Positions 1 to 9,084 of a DNA stretch of 64,000 nt are shown in pieces (the stretch's first letter is position 1; every line of letters begins with the position of its first letter). Both the position numbers and the translations under genes were made by a program. The stretch is from contig CAJAII010000038.1 of NCBI GenBank assembly GCA_903939755.1, forward strand, positions 37,637-101,636, given 5' to 3'. The notes under the pieces are model-generated. The model made no database searches, had not been told where the DNA came from, and saw only the letters and a list, made by a program, of their open reading frames with translations. The DNA is from an uncultured Flavobacteriales bacterium. GTDB taxonomy: Bacteria; Bacteroidota; Bacteroidia; Flavobacteriales_D; Crocinitomicaceae.

Positions 1-174
1 ACCTTGCATTCAGTCCCACTCTGGGAATTAGTAGATGTCCGCTATGGTTACTTGGGCTCTATTAAATTATCAATGCAACGGAAATCTATTAGCCGCACAA
101 CTCGAAATTCGCCTTATAACATCAAGAAAAATCCCTTTAAAAAATTATATTTGGAAAGCATTAAAGAGCAGTAG
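1..174 (+). CDS. 3' end of an unidentified gene
   Basis: The first reading frame is open from the window edge to a TAG at 172-174, giving the last 57 residues of a protein that starts outside the window. The tail is basic (KNPFKKLYLESIKEQ) with no signal or membrane segment. No family is recognised. It is called as coding because the frame is open to the edge and its codon use looks like that of neighbouring genes. Confidence 0.5.
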   Translation, partial: TLHSVPLWELVDVRYGYLGSIKLSMQRKSISRTTRNSPYNIKKNPFKKLYLESIKEQ

Positions 175-389
175 AGGGGGGATTGATGAATAGATAACTA
201 ACAAGTCGCTTTGGTTTATCATTTTTCTATATTTATAAAATGGGCAAATAGATGGCTTGGCCGTCTTCATTCTATAATCCATTCTTGTAACGATTCAACC
301 CTTTTTCATTTTGAAAAATGATGTCGTTTAGTCGATTGATTGAAAAATGACATCTGAATTTAAGTAATGTATCATCCAATTTACTTCCA

Positions 390-1787
390 ATGAAACATCG
401 AATTCAATTATTGTTATTGATATTATTTCCGCTTTTAGCAACTGGGCAGAAAATGAGAATCATTACAAAAGAAGATTATCCAACCTTTTTTGACTATACT
501 AATCCCTATTCATTGGTTACTATTTTAACTAATAATCAAGAGATTATCCCTTCTTTGATTAAAGAAAACGACTATACGGGAGTTTATAGCCAATATATGT
601 TGAATGATATGGGTTTTGATTCAATTGAATTCACTTCGTTTACATCTTGGACAGACTTTATCATTTATTCTCCGGAATTTGAATCTGAATGGTTTCTTTT
701 TAAAACAGCCCAAACGAAAGAAGATTATTTGGATTCTATTTCTTCTAATAGGGAGTATGATTTAATCACGAAAATGAATAAAGAGGTTTTTGCCCGATCG
801 TGGGACCATGCTAAGGAATTCTCTTTTCTGAAACTGCCTTTTGATTACTATTTTGATGTTCAACACATTGTGGCGTTTATTTTAGAAGAAAAAAACGATG
901 AGATTTGGGTGCATTTTGTTTCTACTATTCAAGGAAAAAACGTCATTGGTCTTTCCCTTTTAAAAGAACAAGTCGCAAATGGAGATAATTTTACATTTTG
1001 GACTAAATTAGATGAGTCAACTTCAAATCTTGTAAATGATTATTTTCATAAACTTGCCTTGGAAGCGTATGAGTCAAATAAAGATTCAGATTATCAAGGT
1101 ACCAATTACTGTGATTATAATAAATATTCATTCAATTCTTATCGGCGAAATGATGATGATTATATGAATGCTTATGAGTTATCATTAAATGCAATAAGTC
1201 CCAATGTAGGATTACTTATGAATACGCAACATGACGCGAAAGGACTAACTATCATTACAAGTACTCAAAAATTAGGGGATACGATAAAATTATATGAGTG
1301 GTGGTATGACAACATAACCTTTCCCCTATATAAATCCACTGAAAATTGGTATGAATTTATGGATTCAATTGATTATATCATAAATGAGGGCGGCTTAATT
1401 ATTGAGGAGGCAATTTTGCATGAGAGTTTTCTGAATACCCCCCTTAATGAGCCGCTTCGTTTACCTAAAAAATCTAATATATATTGGGTGGAATCCAATG
1501 ACCAGGGTATTTATGTATCTTTTTGTGTGAATGATGAGCTAAAAAATAAGCGTGTCATGGTAAATCAATTTTGTTTCACGCATCAAGGTCTTAATGGTAT
1601 TGAGAGCCATATGCAGTATTTTAATTCTCCAAACGATATTTACCCGGCTTTCCCCTTAACATTACCCAGCGAAGTATCTTCGATTATGACTTGTTTAAAA
1701 CAATTTAATCATCTCAAATTAAAAAGAATTGATTTTAAAACCGTGCAGCAAATACTAAAACTGAGTAACAAACAACTAACATTTTAA
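390..1787 (+). CDS. secreted protein of unknown function, 465 aa
   Basis: Residues 1-19 form a signal peptide (MKHRIQLLLLILFPLLATG-Q), so the product is exported. The mature part is acidic and rich in aromatic residues (Y, W, F), with no membrane segment, lipobox or T9SS C-terminal domain, and I recognise no family. Its stop lies 2 nt before the ATG of the GldM-C-like gene at 1790, so the two are almost certainly co-transcribed and may act together at the envelope. The 215-nt upstream gap holds AT-rich DNA with a small inverted repeat (TCATTTT..AAAATGA) near 310 but no clear promoter. Confidence 0.8.
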   Translation: MKHRIQLLLLILFPLLATGQKMRIITKEDYPTFFDYTNPYSLVTILTNNQEIIPSLIKENDYTGVYSQYMLNDMGFDSIEFTSFTSWTDFIIYSPEFESEWFLFKTAQTKEDYLDSISSNREYDLITKMNKEVFARSWDHAKEFSFLKLPFDYYFDVQHIVAFILEEKNDEIWVHFVSTIQGKNVIGLSLLKEQVANGDNFTFWTKLDESTSNLVNDYFHKLALEAYESNKDSDYQGTNYCDYNKYSFNSYRRNDDDYMNAYELSLNAISPNVGLLMNTQHDAKGLTIITSTQKLGDTIKLYEWWYDNITFPLYKSTENWYEFMDSIDYIINEGGLIIEEAILHESFLNTPLNEPLRLPKKSNIYWVESNDQGIYVSFCVNDELKNKRVMVNQFCFTHQGLNGIESHMQYFNSPNDIYPAFPLTLPSEVSSIMTCLKQFNHLKLKRIDFKTVQQILKLSNKQLTF

Positions 1788-1789
1788 TT

Positions 1790-2398
1790 ATGAGAAAGCC
1801 CTTCTTTTTACTTATCGGACTGGCCATTTATTTATCAAGTTATGCGCAAAATCAAGCAGTAATTGGCTTTCCAGAGTATAAATTATTGTACCGGGGACAT
1901 CATAACATCATTGAATGTGCCATGAACGATGCCGATTCCACCTACCTAACCTGTCGGGAGGACCAAGGGACTATTAGTGTCATAAACTTTACAGATGCTA
2001 ATGGTGAAACAGCTTGTTTTGATGTTTTGGTCTATTATAATGTAAGTTCCTTTGAGTTAGAAGTTCACGCGATAAAAAATAATAGTGATTATATTGTTCG
2101 AAAGGAAACCTTCCGTGTAAAAGAGGCTCCTTATCCTGTTATTGTGCCCACAACAATTTCGCACAGCGTGGGTGCACGTGTTGACATTCACTTGAGTAAT
2201 GATAGCCCCATCTCTAATGCAACTTTCGTTGTAACCGGAGGCACAATAGATGACATTCCATTTTCTGGGAATTTAATTCCGGGTAGTATTGTAGCAAAAG
2301 TTAAGCCGGGTAAAAAAGTAGCGATAGAAGTTTTCTATACGCTAAACGGAGTAAGGGCTTCCACGCCTGTTCAAGGCATATTAACGGTAACGAATTAA
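1790..2398 (+). CDS. secreted GldM C-terminal-domain-like protein
   Basis: The 202-residue product has a signal peptide (residues 1-19, cleaved near SYAQ). Two beta-rich modules follow. Residues about 21-115 begin with a GFPEYKLLYRGHHN segment resembling the start of the third periplasmic domain of GldM. Residues about 118-202 resemble the last GldM domain (VVTGGTIDDIPFSG, then VKPGKKVAIEVFY). GldM is a T9SS/gliding motor subunit, but here the membrane anchor and first domains are missing, so this is a free periplasmic or surface version. A homologue lies at 48817-49416. The assignment rests on remembered family patterns; the relation between the two proteins is visible directly. Confidence 0.65.
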   Translation: MRKPFFLLIGLAIYLSSYAQNQAVIGFPEYKLLYRGHHNIIECAMNDADSTYLTCREDQGTISVINFTDANGETACFDVLVYYNVSSFELEVHAIKNNSDYIVRKETFRVKEAPYPVIVPTTISHSVGARVDIHLSNDSPISNATFVVTGGTIDDIPFSGNLIPGSIVAKVKPGKKVAIEVFYTLNGVRASTPVQGILTVTN

Positions 2399-2569
2399 AT
2401 TATTCTTGCGCTAGATTTTCGTGTCGTATTGTCAATCTTTTATAGTTTTCAAAAACTTCTAGGATTCTAAAGGCTTTAAGTTAATACCATAGCGATTTTC
2501 AAAATTATAACGCCAACAATCATTCATTCACTATAATTTCTAGTATATTCGCAATTAAAATATGTAAAT

Positions 2570-3310
2570 ATGAAAAAGACTTTATTGTTTATAGTGTTGA
2601 CTGGCTTATCTTTAGTAAGTAATGCTCAAAATGCGGATGAAATAGTTGCAAAATATTATGAAACTATTGGCGGTAAAAATTGGGAGGCTGTAACAGGAAT
2701 TCTCATGACGGCTAATGTGGATGCTGGTGGAATGAAAATCCCGCTAGAAATTGTTCAAATGAGTGATGGTAGAATGTACACAAAAATTAATTTTCAAGGT
2801 CAAGAAATGATTCAAAATGCCTTTGATGGTGTGACAAGTTGGAGTACAAATTTTATGACCCAAAAAGCAGAAAAAAGCACTTCTGATGACAATGAAAATG
2901 CAAAACGTTCTTCTAAGGAATTTCCAGATGCCTTAATTTCGTATAAGAAGTTGGGTTATAAGTTGAGTTTAGAAGGCGAAGATAAAATTGATGGTACCGC
3001 TTGTTGGAAGTTGAAATTAGAGAAAAAGACCATGCTCGTTGAAGGAAAAGAGGTTCCAAACATTCAATATTATTACATAGATAAAGATTCTAATGTTCCT
3101 ATAATGATGGAGTCGGAAATAAATTCGGGTGACATGAAAGGGAAAATCGGACAAACGAAATTTAGCGATTACCAAGAAGTAAGTGGTTTGATCTATCCAT
3201 TTTCTATTTCGCAAGGAATCAAAGATGGCCCTTCTCAACCGATCACTTTTGAAAAAGTGGTTATCAGTCCTACAGTTGACGCAAAAACATTTTCATTCCC
3301 TGAAAATTAA
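2570..3310 (+). CDS. secreted LolA/outer-membrane-lipoprotein-sorting-like protein
   Basis: The 246-residue protein begins with a signal peptide (MKKTLLFIVLTGLSLVSNAQ). The mature part has the layout of Bacteroidota proteins with a LolA/LppX-like fold: 'ADEIVAKYYETIGGKNWEAV', then alternating strands with a DGRMYTKINFQGQEM hairpin, and 'DGTACWKLKLEK' followed by 'YYIDKDSNVPIMMES'. Such proteins are predicted to hold hydrophobic ligands in the periplasm; the ligand here is unknown. A poor -7 match (TATATTCG, 2544-2551) lies 18 nt upstream. The beta-propeller gene follows after 24 nt and may be co-transcribed. Confidence 0.7.
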   Translation: MKKTLLFIVLTGLSLVSNAQNADEIVAKYYETIGGKNWEAVTGILMTANVDAGGMKIPLEIVQMSDGRMYTKINFQGQEMIQNAFDGVTSWSTNFMTQKAEKSTSDDNENAKRSSKEFPDALISYKKLGYKLSLEGEDKIDGTACWKLKLEKKTMLVEGKEVPNIQYYYIDKDSNVPIMMESEINSGDMKGKIGQTKFSDYQEVSGLIYPFSISQGIKDGPSQPITFEKVVISPTVDAKTFSFPEN

Positions 3311-3334
3311 ATCGAATTTTAATAATTAATTACC

Positions 3335-6300
3335 ATGAAAAAGCAACTATTTGTTGGTGTTTCTGTGCTTTATAGTTTTGCTTTTTTAGCACAAACAAAC
3401 ACTGTAATAAACGGAGCAGATTATTTTGGAGATGTAAAGGCAAGACATATTGGTCCGGCGCTTATGAGTGGTCGCGTTTCTGATATTGAAAATCACCCCA
3501 CCAACTCGAATATTGTTTATATCGGCGCAGCTGGCGGTGGCGTGTGGAAATCAAATGATGGTGGCGTAAAGTTTAATCCCATTTTTGATAAATATTGCCA
3601 GTCGATTGGTGTAGTGACGATTGATCCTTCTGACCCTGATAATACGGTTTGGGTGGGTACCGGTGAGGTTTGGACAAGAAACAGTGTTTCTATTGGTGAT
3701 GGTATTTATAAAACTATTGATGGAGGGAAAAACTGGACGAAAATGGGGCTTGAAAAATCAGACCGAATTTCGTCTATTCAAATTGATCCTAAGAATCCAA
3801 ATACAATTTATGTTGGTGTACTAGGGGAACTTTGGGGCGATAATCAAGAACGTGGTGTTTTCAAAACAACGGATGGTGGAAAAACGTGGAATAAGATTTT
3901 TTATATTAATGAAAGAACGGGCTGTTCCGAATTAATCATTGACCCGTCAAATTCATCGGTTCTTTATGCATCGTTTTGGGAATTTAGAAGATCGGCTTAT
4001 TCGTTTAGTTCGGGAGGAATGAATAGTGCCCTATACAAAAGCACCGATGGAGGACTTACTTGGAATAAAATTCACACGGGTTTTCCAACAGGGAAGTTAG
4101 GAAGGATTGCGGTGAGTATTGCTCCGTCCAATCCGTCTATTGTATATGCTGTGGTGGAATGTGAAAAAGCGGAGGAGAAAGGGTTGTATCGCTCCAATGA
4201 TGGCGGAGCAACATGGAAATTCTTAAATGGTGATTTTGGTTTGACGGTTCGTCCTTTTTATTTTTCAAGGATTACCATTGACCCGAAAAATCCTGATATT
4301 ATTGTGAAAGCAGGTCTTTTCGGTTCGATAAGCCGCGATGGAGGTAGTACCTTTAAAAGTTTAGGGGCTATGCATTCAGATATTCATGATATTTCGTTTG
4401 ACCCTTCGAATTCTGATAAAGTATTTGTTGCAACCGATGGTGGGCTATATCGTAGTTTGAATGGTGGAACTACCATGGAACGCATTGAAAACTTACCGCT
4501 AAGTCAATTTTATCATGTTAGCTTGGATAATCAAGAACCATATAATGTCTACGGTGGATTGCAGGATAATAATTCGTGGTTTGGTCCCTCAGCAAGTCCT
4601 GGTGGAGTGGAAGCTAGGGATTGGGAATTAGTAGGGCAGGGTGATGGGTTTAGGGTGTATCCTCATCCTACAAAACCGCATATTGTTTACTCCGAAATGC
4701 AAGGCGCGGAAGCTATTTGGCGTTTTGATACCAAAGAAAAACAACTTCGGGTAGTAAAGCCATACGCCGTTAGCGGTGATCCAAAGCTGCGGTTTAATTG
4801 GAATACGCCTATAACAACAAGTCCCCATAACCCAGATCGCTTGTTTGCTGGAAGTCAATTTGTGCATGTTTCAAACGATATGGGAAATACTTGGACAAAG
4901 ATTTCTCCCGATTTATCTACCAATGATATGCTGAAACAAAATCAAGTAGAGTCAGGTGGCTTATCGGCGGATAATTCTGGGGCGGAAAATCATTGCACTA
5001 TTTTTACTATTGCTGAATCTCCTTTAAGTGAAAAGGTTATTTGGGCAGGAACCGATGATGGGAATATACAAGTGACAAAAGACGGTGGTAAGTCTTGGGC
5101 AAATGTAACGTCAAATATCAAAGGATTACCATTAAATACCTGGTGTTATCACATTGAAGCAAGTGTTTTTAATGAAGGAATAGCGTATGCAGTATTCACA
5201 GGATATACGAATGGCGATTATTTGCCTTACGTATACAAAACAACTGATTTTGGGCTTACGTGGAATTCGATAATCACGAAAGATATCCCCGTTTTTGCAC
5301 GTAACATACAAGAAGATTTTAAAAACCCTAATTTATTGTTTTTAGGAACGGAATTAGGCTTGTTTATTACCTTGGATGGAGGAACATCTTGGTCGAAATT
5401 TGAAAATAATTTTCCAAGTGTTGCCATTCATTACATGGAAATGCATCCTAAGAAAAATGACTTAGTCGTTGCAACGCATGGCCGTGGAATAATTATTTTG
5501 GATGACATTTCGCCCTTACGAGCTGTGACACCTGAAATATTGACTAAAACCCTTCACTTTTTTGATGCGAAACCTTTTGTAATGAGTGAAAAAAGTTCTT
5601 TTGGAGGAACAAGCAGTGAAGTGGAGTTTGTTGGACAAAACCCAAGTGATGCCGCTCAAATAAAATACTTCCTTTCGAAACGCCATACTTTTGGGAAAAT
5701 GACGATGGAGATCTTGGATAGTGAAGGCAAATTGATCGCCACTTGTCAGGCTGGTAAGCAAAAAGGGATTAATACGGTGGAATGGTATTTTAACCGGCAA
5801 GCACCAAAAGTGGCGAAAGGAAAAACACTAGCATTTGCTGCTGGATTTGCACCAAGCGTTAAAGCTGGAAAATACACCGTTAAAATAACAAAGGGCAACG
5901 ATGTCTTTACGAAAGAAATAGAGGTGCTTTACGATCCTGCATCTACTTTCACACTTAACGAAAGAAAAGAACAGCAAAGCGTAACGAATGACTTATTTGA
6001 CATGACACAAGACTTGGCTTACTTCGTTTTTGTCATTGATAGTTGGGATGATTGCGTGGCAAACTATAAATTAAAAAATCCTGGGAAAAATAAAGTAGCT
6101 GATGATTTAGATAAAGCGTTGGATGCTTTACGAGATAAGTTAGTGGTTACTAAAGGGGATAACTATGTTGGAGCAGGAGAACCACAACTTAGGGAAAAGT
6201 TAGGTGAAATTTATAGCACAATAGGATCTTATTATGGTGCACCTTCATCGTCTCAGCTTGAAAATATTGCCATGCTCAAAAATAGATTTGCGGAAGCTAA

Positions 6301-6418
6301 AGCACAATTTGAAAAGATGAAAGGGACCAATTTGAAGGCCTTTGAAAAAGAATTAACAAAAAAAGCATTAAGCCTTCCTATTATAGTTCCTTTCGAAGAA
6401 TTCTTAAAGTTGGAATAA
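3335..6418 (+). CDS. secreted sortilin/BNR-type beta-propeller protein ('glycosyl hydrolase' family)
   Basis: This 1027-residue exported protein (signal peptide MKKQLFVGVSVLYSFAFLAQ) carries repeated Asp-box/BNR blades of the form S-x-D-G-G-x-T-W: SNDGGVKF, TIDGGKNW, TTDGGKTW, STDGGLTW, SNDGGATW, SRDGGSTF, TKDGGKSW and TLDGGTSW. It matches in length and layout the ~1000-residue proteins annotated as VPS10/sortilin-like or 'glycosyl hydrolase' in Bacteroidota. The propeller occupies about residues 30-730; the rest is a beta domain and a helical tail. No T9SS sorting domain is visible. True enzymatic activity is not established; Asp-box propellers occur in sialidases and in binding proteins. 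Confidence 0.85.
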   Translation: MKKQLFVGVSVLYSFAFLAQTNTVINGADYFGDVKARHIGPALMSGRVSDIENHPTNSNIVYIGAAGGGVWKSNDGGVKFNPIFDKYCQSIGVVTIDPSDPDNTVWVGTGEVWTRNSVSIGDGIYKTIDGGKNWTKMGLEKSDRISSIQIDPKNPNTIYVGVLGELWGDNQERGVFKTTDGGKTWNKIFYINERTGCSELIIDPSNSSVLYASFWEFRRSAYSFSSGGMNSALYKSTDGGLTWNKIHTGFPTGKLGRIAVSIAPSNPSIVYAVVECEKAEEKGLYRSNDGGATWKFLNGDFGLTVRPFYFSRITIDPKNPDIIVKAGLFGSISRDGGSTFKSLGAMHSDIHDISFDPSNSDKVFVATDGGLYRSLNGGTTMERIENLPLSQFYHVSLDNQEPYNVYGGLQDNNSWFGPSASPGGVEARDWELVGQGDGFRVYPHPTKPHIVYSEMQGAEAIWRFDTKEKQLRVVKPYAVSGDPKLRFNWNTPITTSPHNPDRLFAGSQFVHVSNDMGNTWTKISPDLSTNDMLKQNQVESGGLSADNSGAENHCTIFTIAESPLSEKVIWAGTDDGNIQVTKDGGKSWANVTSNIKGLPLNTWCYHIEASVFNEGIAYAVFTGYTNGDYLPYVYKTTDFGLTWNSIITKDIPVFARNIQEDFKNPNLLFLGTELGLFITLDGGTSWSKFENNFPSVAIHYMEMHPKKNDLVVATHGRGIIILDDISPLRAVTPEILTKTLHFFDAKPFVMSEKSSFGGTSSEVEFVGQNPSDAAQIKYFLSKRHTFGKMTMEILDSEGKLIATCQAGKQKGINTVEWYFNRQAPKVAKGKTLAFAAGFAPSVKAGKYTVKITKGNDVFTKEIEVLYDPASTFTLNERKEQQSVTNDLFDMTQDLAYFVFVIDSWDDCVANYKLKNPGKNKVADDLDKALDALRDKLVVTKGDNYVGAGEPQLREKLGEIYSTIGSYYGAPSSSQLENIAMLKNRFAEAKAQFEKMKGTNLKAFEKELTKKALSLPIIVPFEEFLKLE

Positions 6419-6477
6419 TTAGATTGCCTAAAATCAATTCCCACAACTTAGTTGTAAGTAGAACTCTTTAATTCCAA

Positions 6478-7578
6478 TCATAATCGTTCAATCGGTTGAA
6501 AGGTAGAGGCATTTGGATTCAGGTAATTTAACTGCTGCTGCAGGCTTAAAGAAACAAAATAATCAGGGAAGCTATTAAATAAGTCGGCAAATATTTCGGA
6601 GAATTCGATAAATACTAATTGCTGCATCGTTGGATTTACAAATAAAGAATCAAGTACAGTATGAATGACTATTCGTTGCTCTATCAAGGTGGAATGTTGA
6701 CTCCTTATTAAGGCATATTCTTTTAGCCATTCAAAGTAATCATTGTCAAAACCTGTGGTAAGTTCATTGAAAAAAATGCGGTAACATAAATACCGAATCG
6801 CGGGGAAAATATACAAAGAATCAAGGGTGTCTTGTTTTAAAATAAGTTCTTCATATAGGCACTTGCCTACCTCGATCGCTTTTTCTTTATTTCCTGTTAA
6901 AAAGTAAAATCGTAACAATAATGAATTGGCAAAAACATAATCTTGCAACGCTTGGGATGAAAGTGCTGGATTTAGCCCATTAAGATAATAAATCAATCCT
7001 TGTTCATAATTTGGAATGGTGAAATCAGGATCGGCTAAATATTCGTAAAAACTTGATCGTACTACTGGTAGTTTAGAAAAATCTTTAAAGAATTTAACGT
7101 TATCGTGTGGGTTGGTTTTTAGTGAAGAAAACAGTTCTTGTCCAATTAATAATTGCCTGTTTTGATCGATTTCCCCTGGGAATTGTTCCAAAAAGTCATA
7201 CAATGGAGCAAGTGAATCGCATTGAATAGTATGCCTTAATAAGCTTTTATGTTCCTGTACTCCAGGCAACTTTCCATACATAAATTGAAATTTATCCAAG
7301 GCATATATTTCATCAGTCATCTCAAACCAAGAAGGAAATCCAGCATAGTTAGCTAAAATTTCAAGGGTATGTTGATAGGGTAAATTATCGTTTTTATTCC
7401 ATACGAATAAGCGATACAAGGTGCTTTCTGATACTGTAAATCCGAACTCTGTTAGGATCCTGGTAGAAATCTTACGGCAATCCAATTTTGTAAGAATTTG
7501 AAATCCAACCTTCACCTCTAAGTGCCATTTTAAACCTCGTATTAAAGTAGGTGTTAATCTGTGTTTTGGTTTAGGCAT
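6478..7578 (-). CDS. conserved hypothetical protein with possible N-terminal helix-turn-helix, 366 aa
   Basis: Cytosolic-looking protein with no signal or membrane segment. The first ~90 residues (LTPTLIRGLKWHLEVKVGF ... ISTRILTEFGFTVSESTLYRLF) read like a compact helical DNA-binding domain with a candidate recognition helix at SESTLYRLF. The remaining ~270 residues are helix-rich and resemble TPR-type arrays without a clear consensus. The stop is 60 nt from the convergent propeller gene, and the start is 1 nt after the stop of the gene at 7580. A regulatory role is inference only. Confidence 0.7.
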   Translation of the reverse strand: MPKPKHRLTPTLIRGLKWHLEVKVGFQILTKLDCRKISTRILTEFGFTVSESTLYRLFVWNKNDNLPYQHTLEILANYAGFPSWFEMTDEIYALDKFQFMYGKLPGVQEHKSLLRHTIQCDSLAPLYDFLEQFPGEIDQNRQLLIGQELFSSLKTNPHDNVKFFKDFSKLPVVRSSFYEYLADPDFTIPNYEQGLIYYLNGLNPALSSQALQDYVFANSLLLRFYFLTGNKEKAIEVGKCLYEELILKQDTLDSLYIFPAIRYLCYRIFFNELTTGFDNDYFEWLKEYALIRSQHSTLIEQRIVIHTVLDSLFVNPTMQQLVFIEFSEIFADLFNSFPDYFVSLSLQQQLNYLNPNASTFQPIERL

Positions 7579-7579
7579 G

Positions 7580-8371
7580 TTAGAATTTTATATTTATTCC
7601 TGTTGAAATCGAATAATAATAATTATCGATTGGTAATGGACGATAAGTATCTAGGTTATGGTCATAATGTATCGTAAATTCAAGGTGCTTGTTTACCGTG
7701 AAAAATAAATTGGAATCAAAGAACCAACGTGGGGAGGTGAATTGATTGTTTAATGGAAATTGCACAAATGTAGCCCCTACGAAATCAATATCCTTTGTTA
7801 TTTTAAGTGCAAATTTTGTCGTTAGGTTCAAGCGGAATAAATTTCTATTCACTATTTTTAATGAGTCAGTTGCAAAAGCATAAGCGCTCAAAAAGGGACT
7901 CCATTTTTCGGCTTCATAAAATACACCAATTCCGGTATACAGATCTGATTTTCGTTTTTCCAACCATCGCATTCGCGCATTGATTCCCAACAAAGAACGA
8001 TGTTCCATTCCTTGTACCCCATTCCATTGATATTGCACGTACAAATCGGGTGATATTTTACGTGAATCATTATCCCGAAATCTTAACTGAAAAAAACCGT
8101 TATTTTCGAGGGCTGTTAAGCCATTGAATGCTAATTCGGTTTTTGTAAGAAAAACAAACAAGTACTTTTTCTTTAAGAAATAATCAATTTCAGAAACATT
8201 CGCAAAATCAATCAAATTCTTCTTTTGTTTATCGTTTGAAAAAGTAAAATTAAAATTAGCTCGAACTCTACGAAATATAGTGTCAGAATCAATTTCGCGA
8301 TCAATATTTAATACTTGAGAAATAATATTTCCAGAAAAGATAATAAAAACAAAACAAACAAATGATTTCAT
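7580..8371 (-). CDS. DUF481-like outer membrane beta-barrel protein
   Basis: The 263-residue protein has a signal peptide (residues 1-18). The mature part shows alternating aromatic/polar strands with turns: VRANFNFTFSNDKQKKN, KKKYLFVFLTKTELAFN, GFFQLRFRDND, SLLGINARMRW, LYTGIGVFYEAEKW, and a terminal pattern ending in YYYSISTGINIKF. This fits the DUF481 family of small outer-membrane barrels, as does the 'MEHRSLLGINARMRW...GIGVFYEAEKW' segment. The C-terminal Phe is typical of OMPs. It lies in a minus-strand block with the genes at 6478 and 8388. Confidence 0.7.
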   Translation of the reverse strand: MKSFVCFVFIIFSGNIISQVLNIDREIDSDTIFRRVRANFNFTFSNDKQKKNLIDFANVSEIDYFLKKKYLFVFLTKTELAFNGLTALENNGFFQLRFRDNDSRKISPDLYVQYQWNGVQGMEHRSLLGINARMRWLEKRKSDLYTGIGVFYEAEKWSPFLSAYAFATDSLKIVNRNLFRLNLTTKFALKITKDIDFVGATFVQFPLNNQFTSPRWFFDSNLFFTVNKHLEFTIHYDHNLDTYRPLPIDNYYYSISTGINIKF

Positions 8372-8387
8372 CCTGGGAACTTTCTAA

Positions 8388-8606
8388 TCACCAAACTTGA
8401 TACAACCATCTAATTACCCAAACCCAAAAAGCAATCAAAATGCCAAGACCAATTATCAATGCCGCGCCACCAACGATTTTAATTAACTTAAATCCAAACG
8501 AATCTAAATCTCTATTTAAAGTAGCATCGTGATCAAAATTTTTATCCTCAATTTTTCTTCGAAAAAGCGATAAAATAGGGTTTTTTTGTTTCTTTTCTGG
8601 ACTCAT
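8388..8606 (-). CDS. small single-pass membrane protein, 72 aa
   Basis: The N-terminal half is charged and basic (MSPEKKQKNPILSLFRRK). The C-terminal half is one hydrophobic helix of about 25 residues (IVGGAALIIGLGILIAFWVW) ending in RWLYQVW. The start codon overlaps the stop of the next upstream gene by 4 nt (8603-8606), so the two small membrane proteins are translationally coupled. No family recognised. Confidence 0.6.
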   Translation of the reverse strand: MSPEKKQKNPILSLFRRKIEDKNFDHDATLNRDLDSFGFKLIKIVGGAALIIGLGILIAFWVWVIRWLYQVW

Positions 8607-8818
8607 TTAATAAAGGTAATAATTTTAATTTTGAATATAGCAGCGATAAATGCGCCAATGGCAGTTTCTCCAAAAATCCTTCCTGCTATAGGATTTAAAT
8701 ACTTTTCTGGCGGTAAAATAAAATAATAGAAGCTTTGAAATAAACTAAAAATGGAAGCGATACCTCCAAGTATGATTATTACCCAATTTAGCCTTCCAAA
8801 AATTATTATACCTAGCAT
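8603..8818 (-). CDS. small membrane protein, 71 aa
   Basis: Two hydrophobic segments are visible: residues about 10-36 (LNWVIIILGGIASIFSLFQ) and about 50-68 (TAIGAFIAAIFKIKIITF). The product is probably a two-pass inner-membrane protein. It is the first gene of the coupled pair with 8388-8606. Function unknown. The 243 nt upstream contain no clear gene and end in the hairpin at 9032-9084. Confidence 0.55.
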   Translation of the reverse strand: MLGIIIFGRLNWVIIILGGIASIFSLFQSFYYFILPPEKYLNPIAGRIFGETAIGAFIAAIFKIKIITFIK

Positions 8819-9031
8819 ACTATAAACTGTTACTATTGGAATTAGCAGGCAATCTAACGTTGAATATTAAGTTTACACAAGCTAGCTTTATCGATAAACA
8901 GAAACAACTTCGTTAGTAAAATCATTTGTCTTTGGGTTTAATGCGATTTACTAAAAGATGAAATTTATTATTAATTTCTTAGTAATTTAATTACTTCCTT
9001 TCAATAATAATATTAACTAATGAAGAAGAAT

Positions 9032-9084
9032 AATTAAGCAAACCTAGAAAATAAGTAGAACTTATTTTCTAGGTTTGCTTAATT
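9032..9084. terminator. perfect 25-bp inverted repeat overlapping the 3' end of the zinc-ribbon/TerB gene
   Basis: Arms 9032-9056 and 9060-9084 are exact reverse complements with a 3-nt loop (AGA). The minus-strand gene ends at 9062, so its last seven codons and stop form one arm. No T-run follows on the minus strand, so it could act as an RNA-stabilising or termination hairpin. It is AT-rich and unusually long for this window. Confidence 0.6.
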
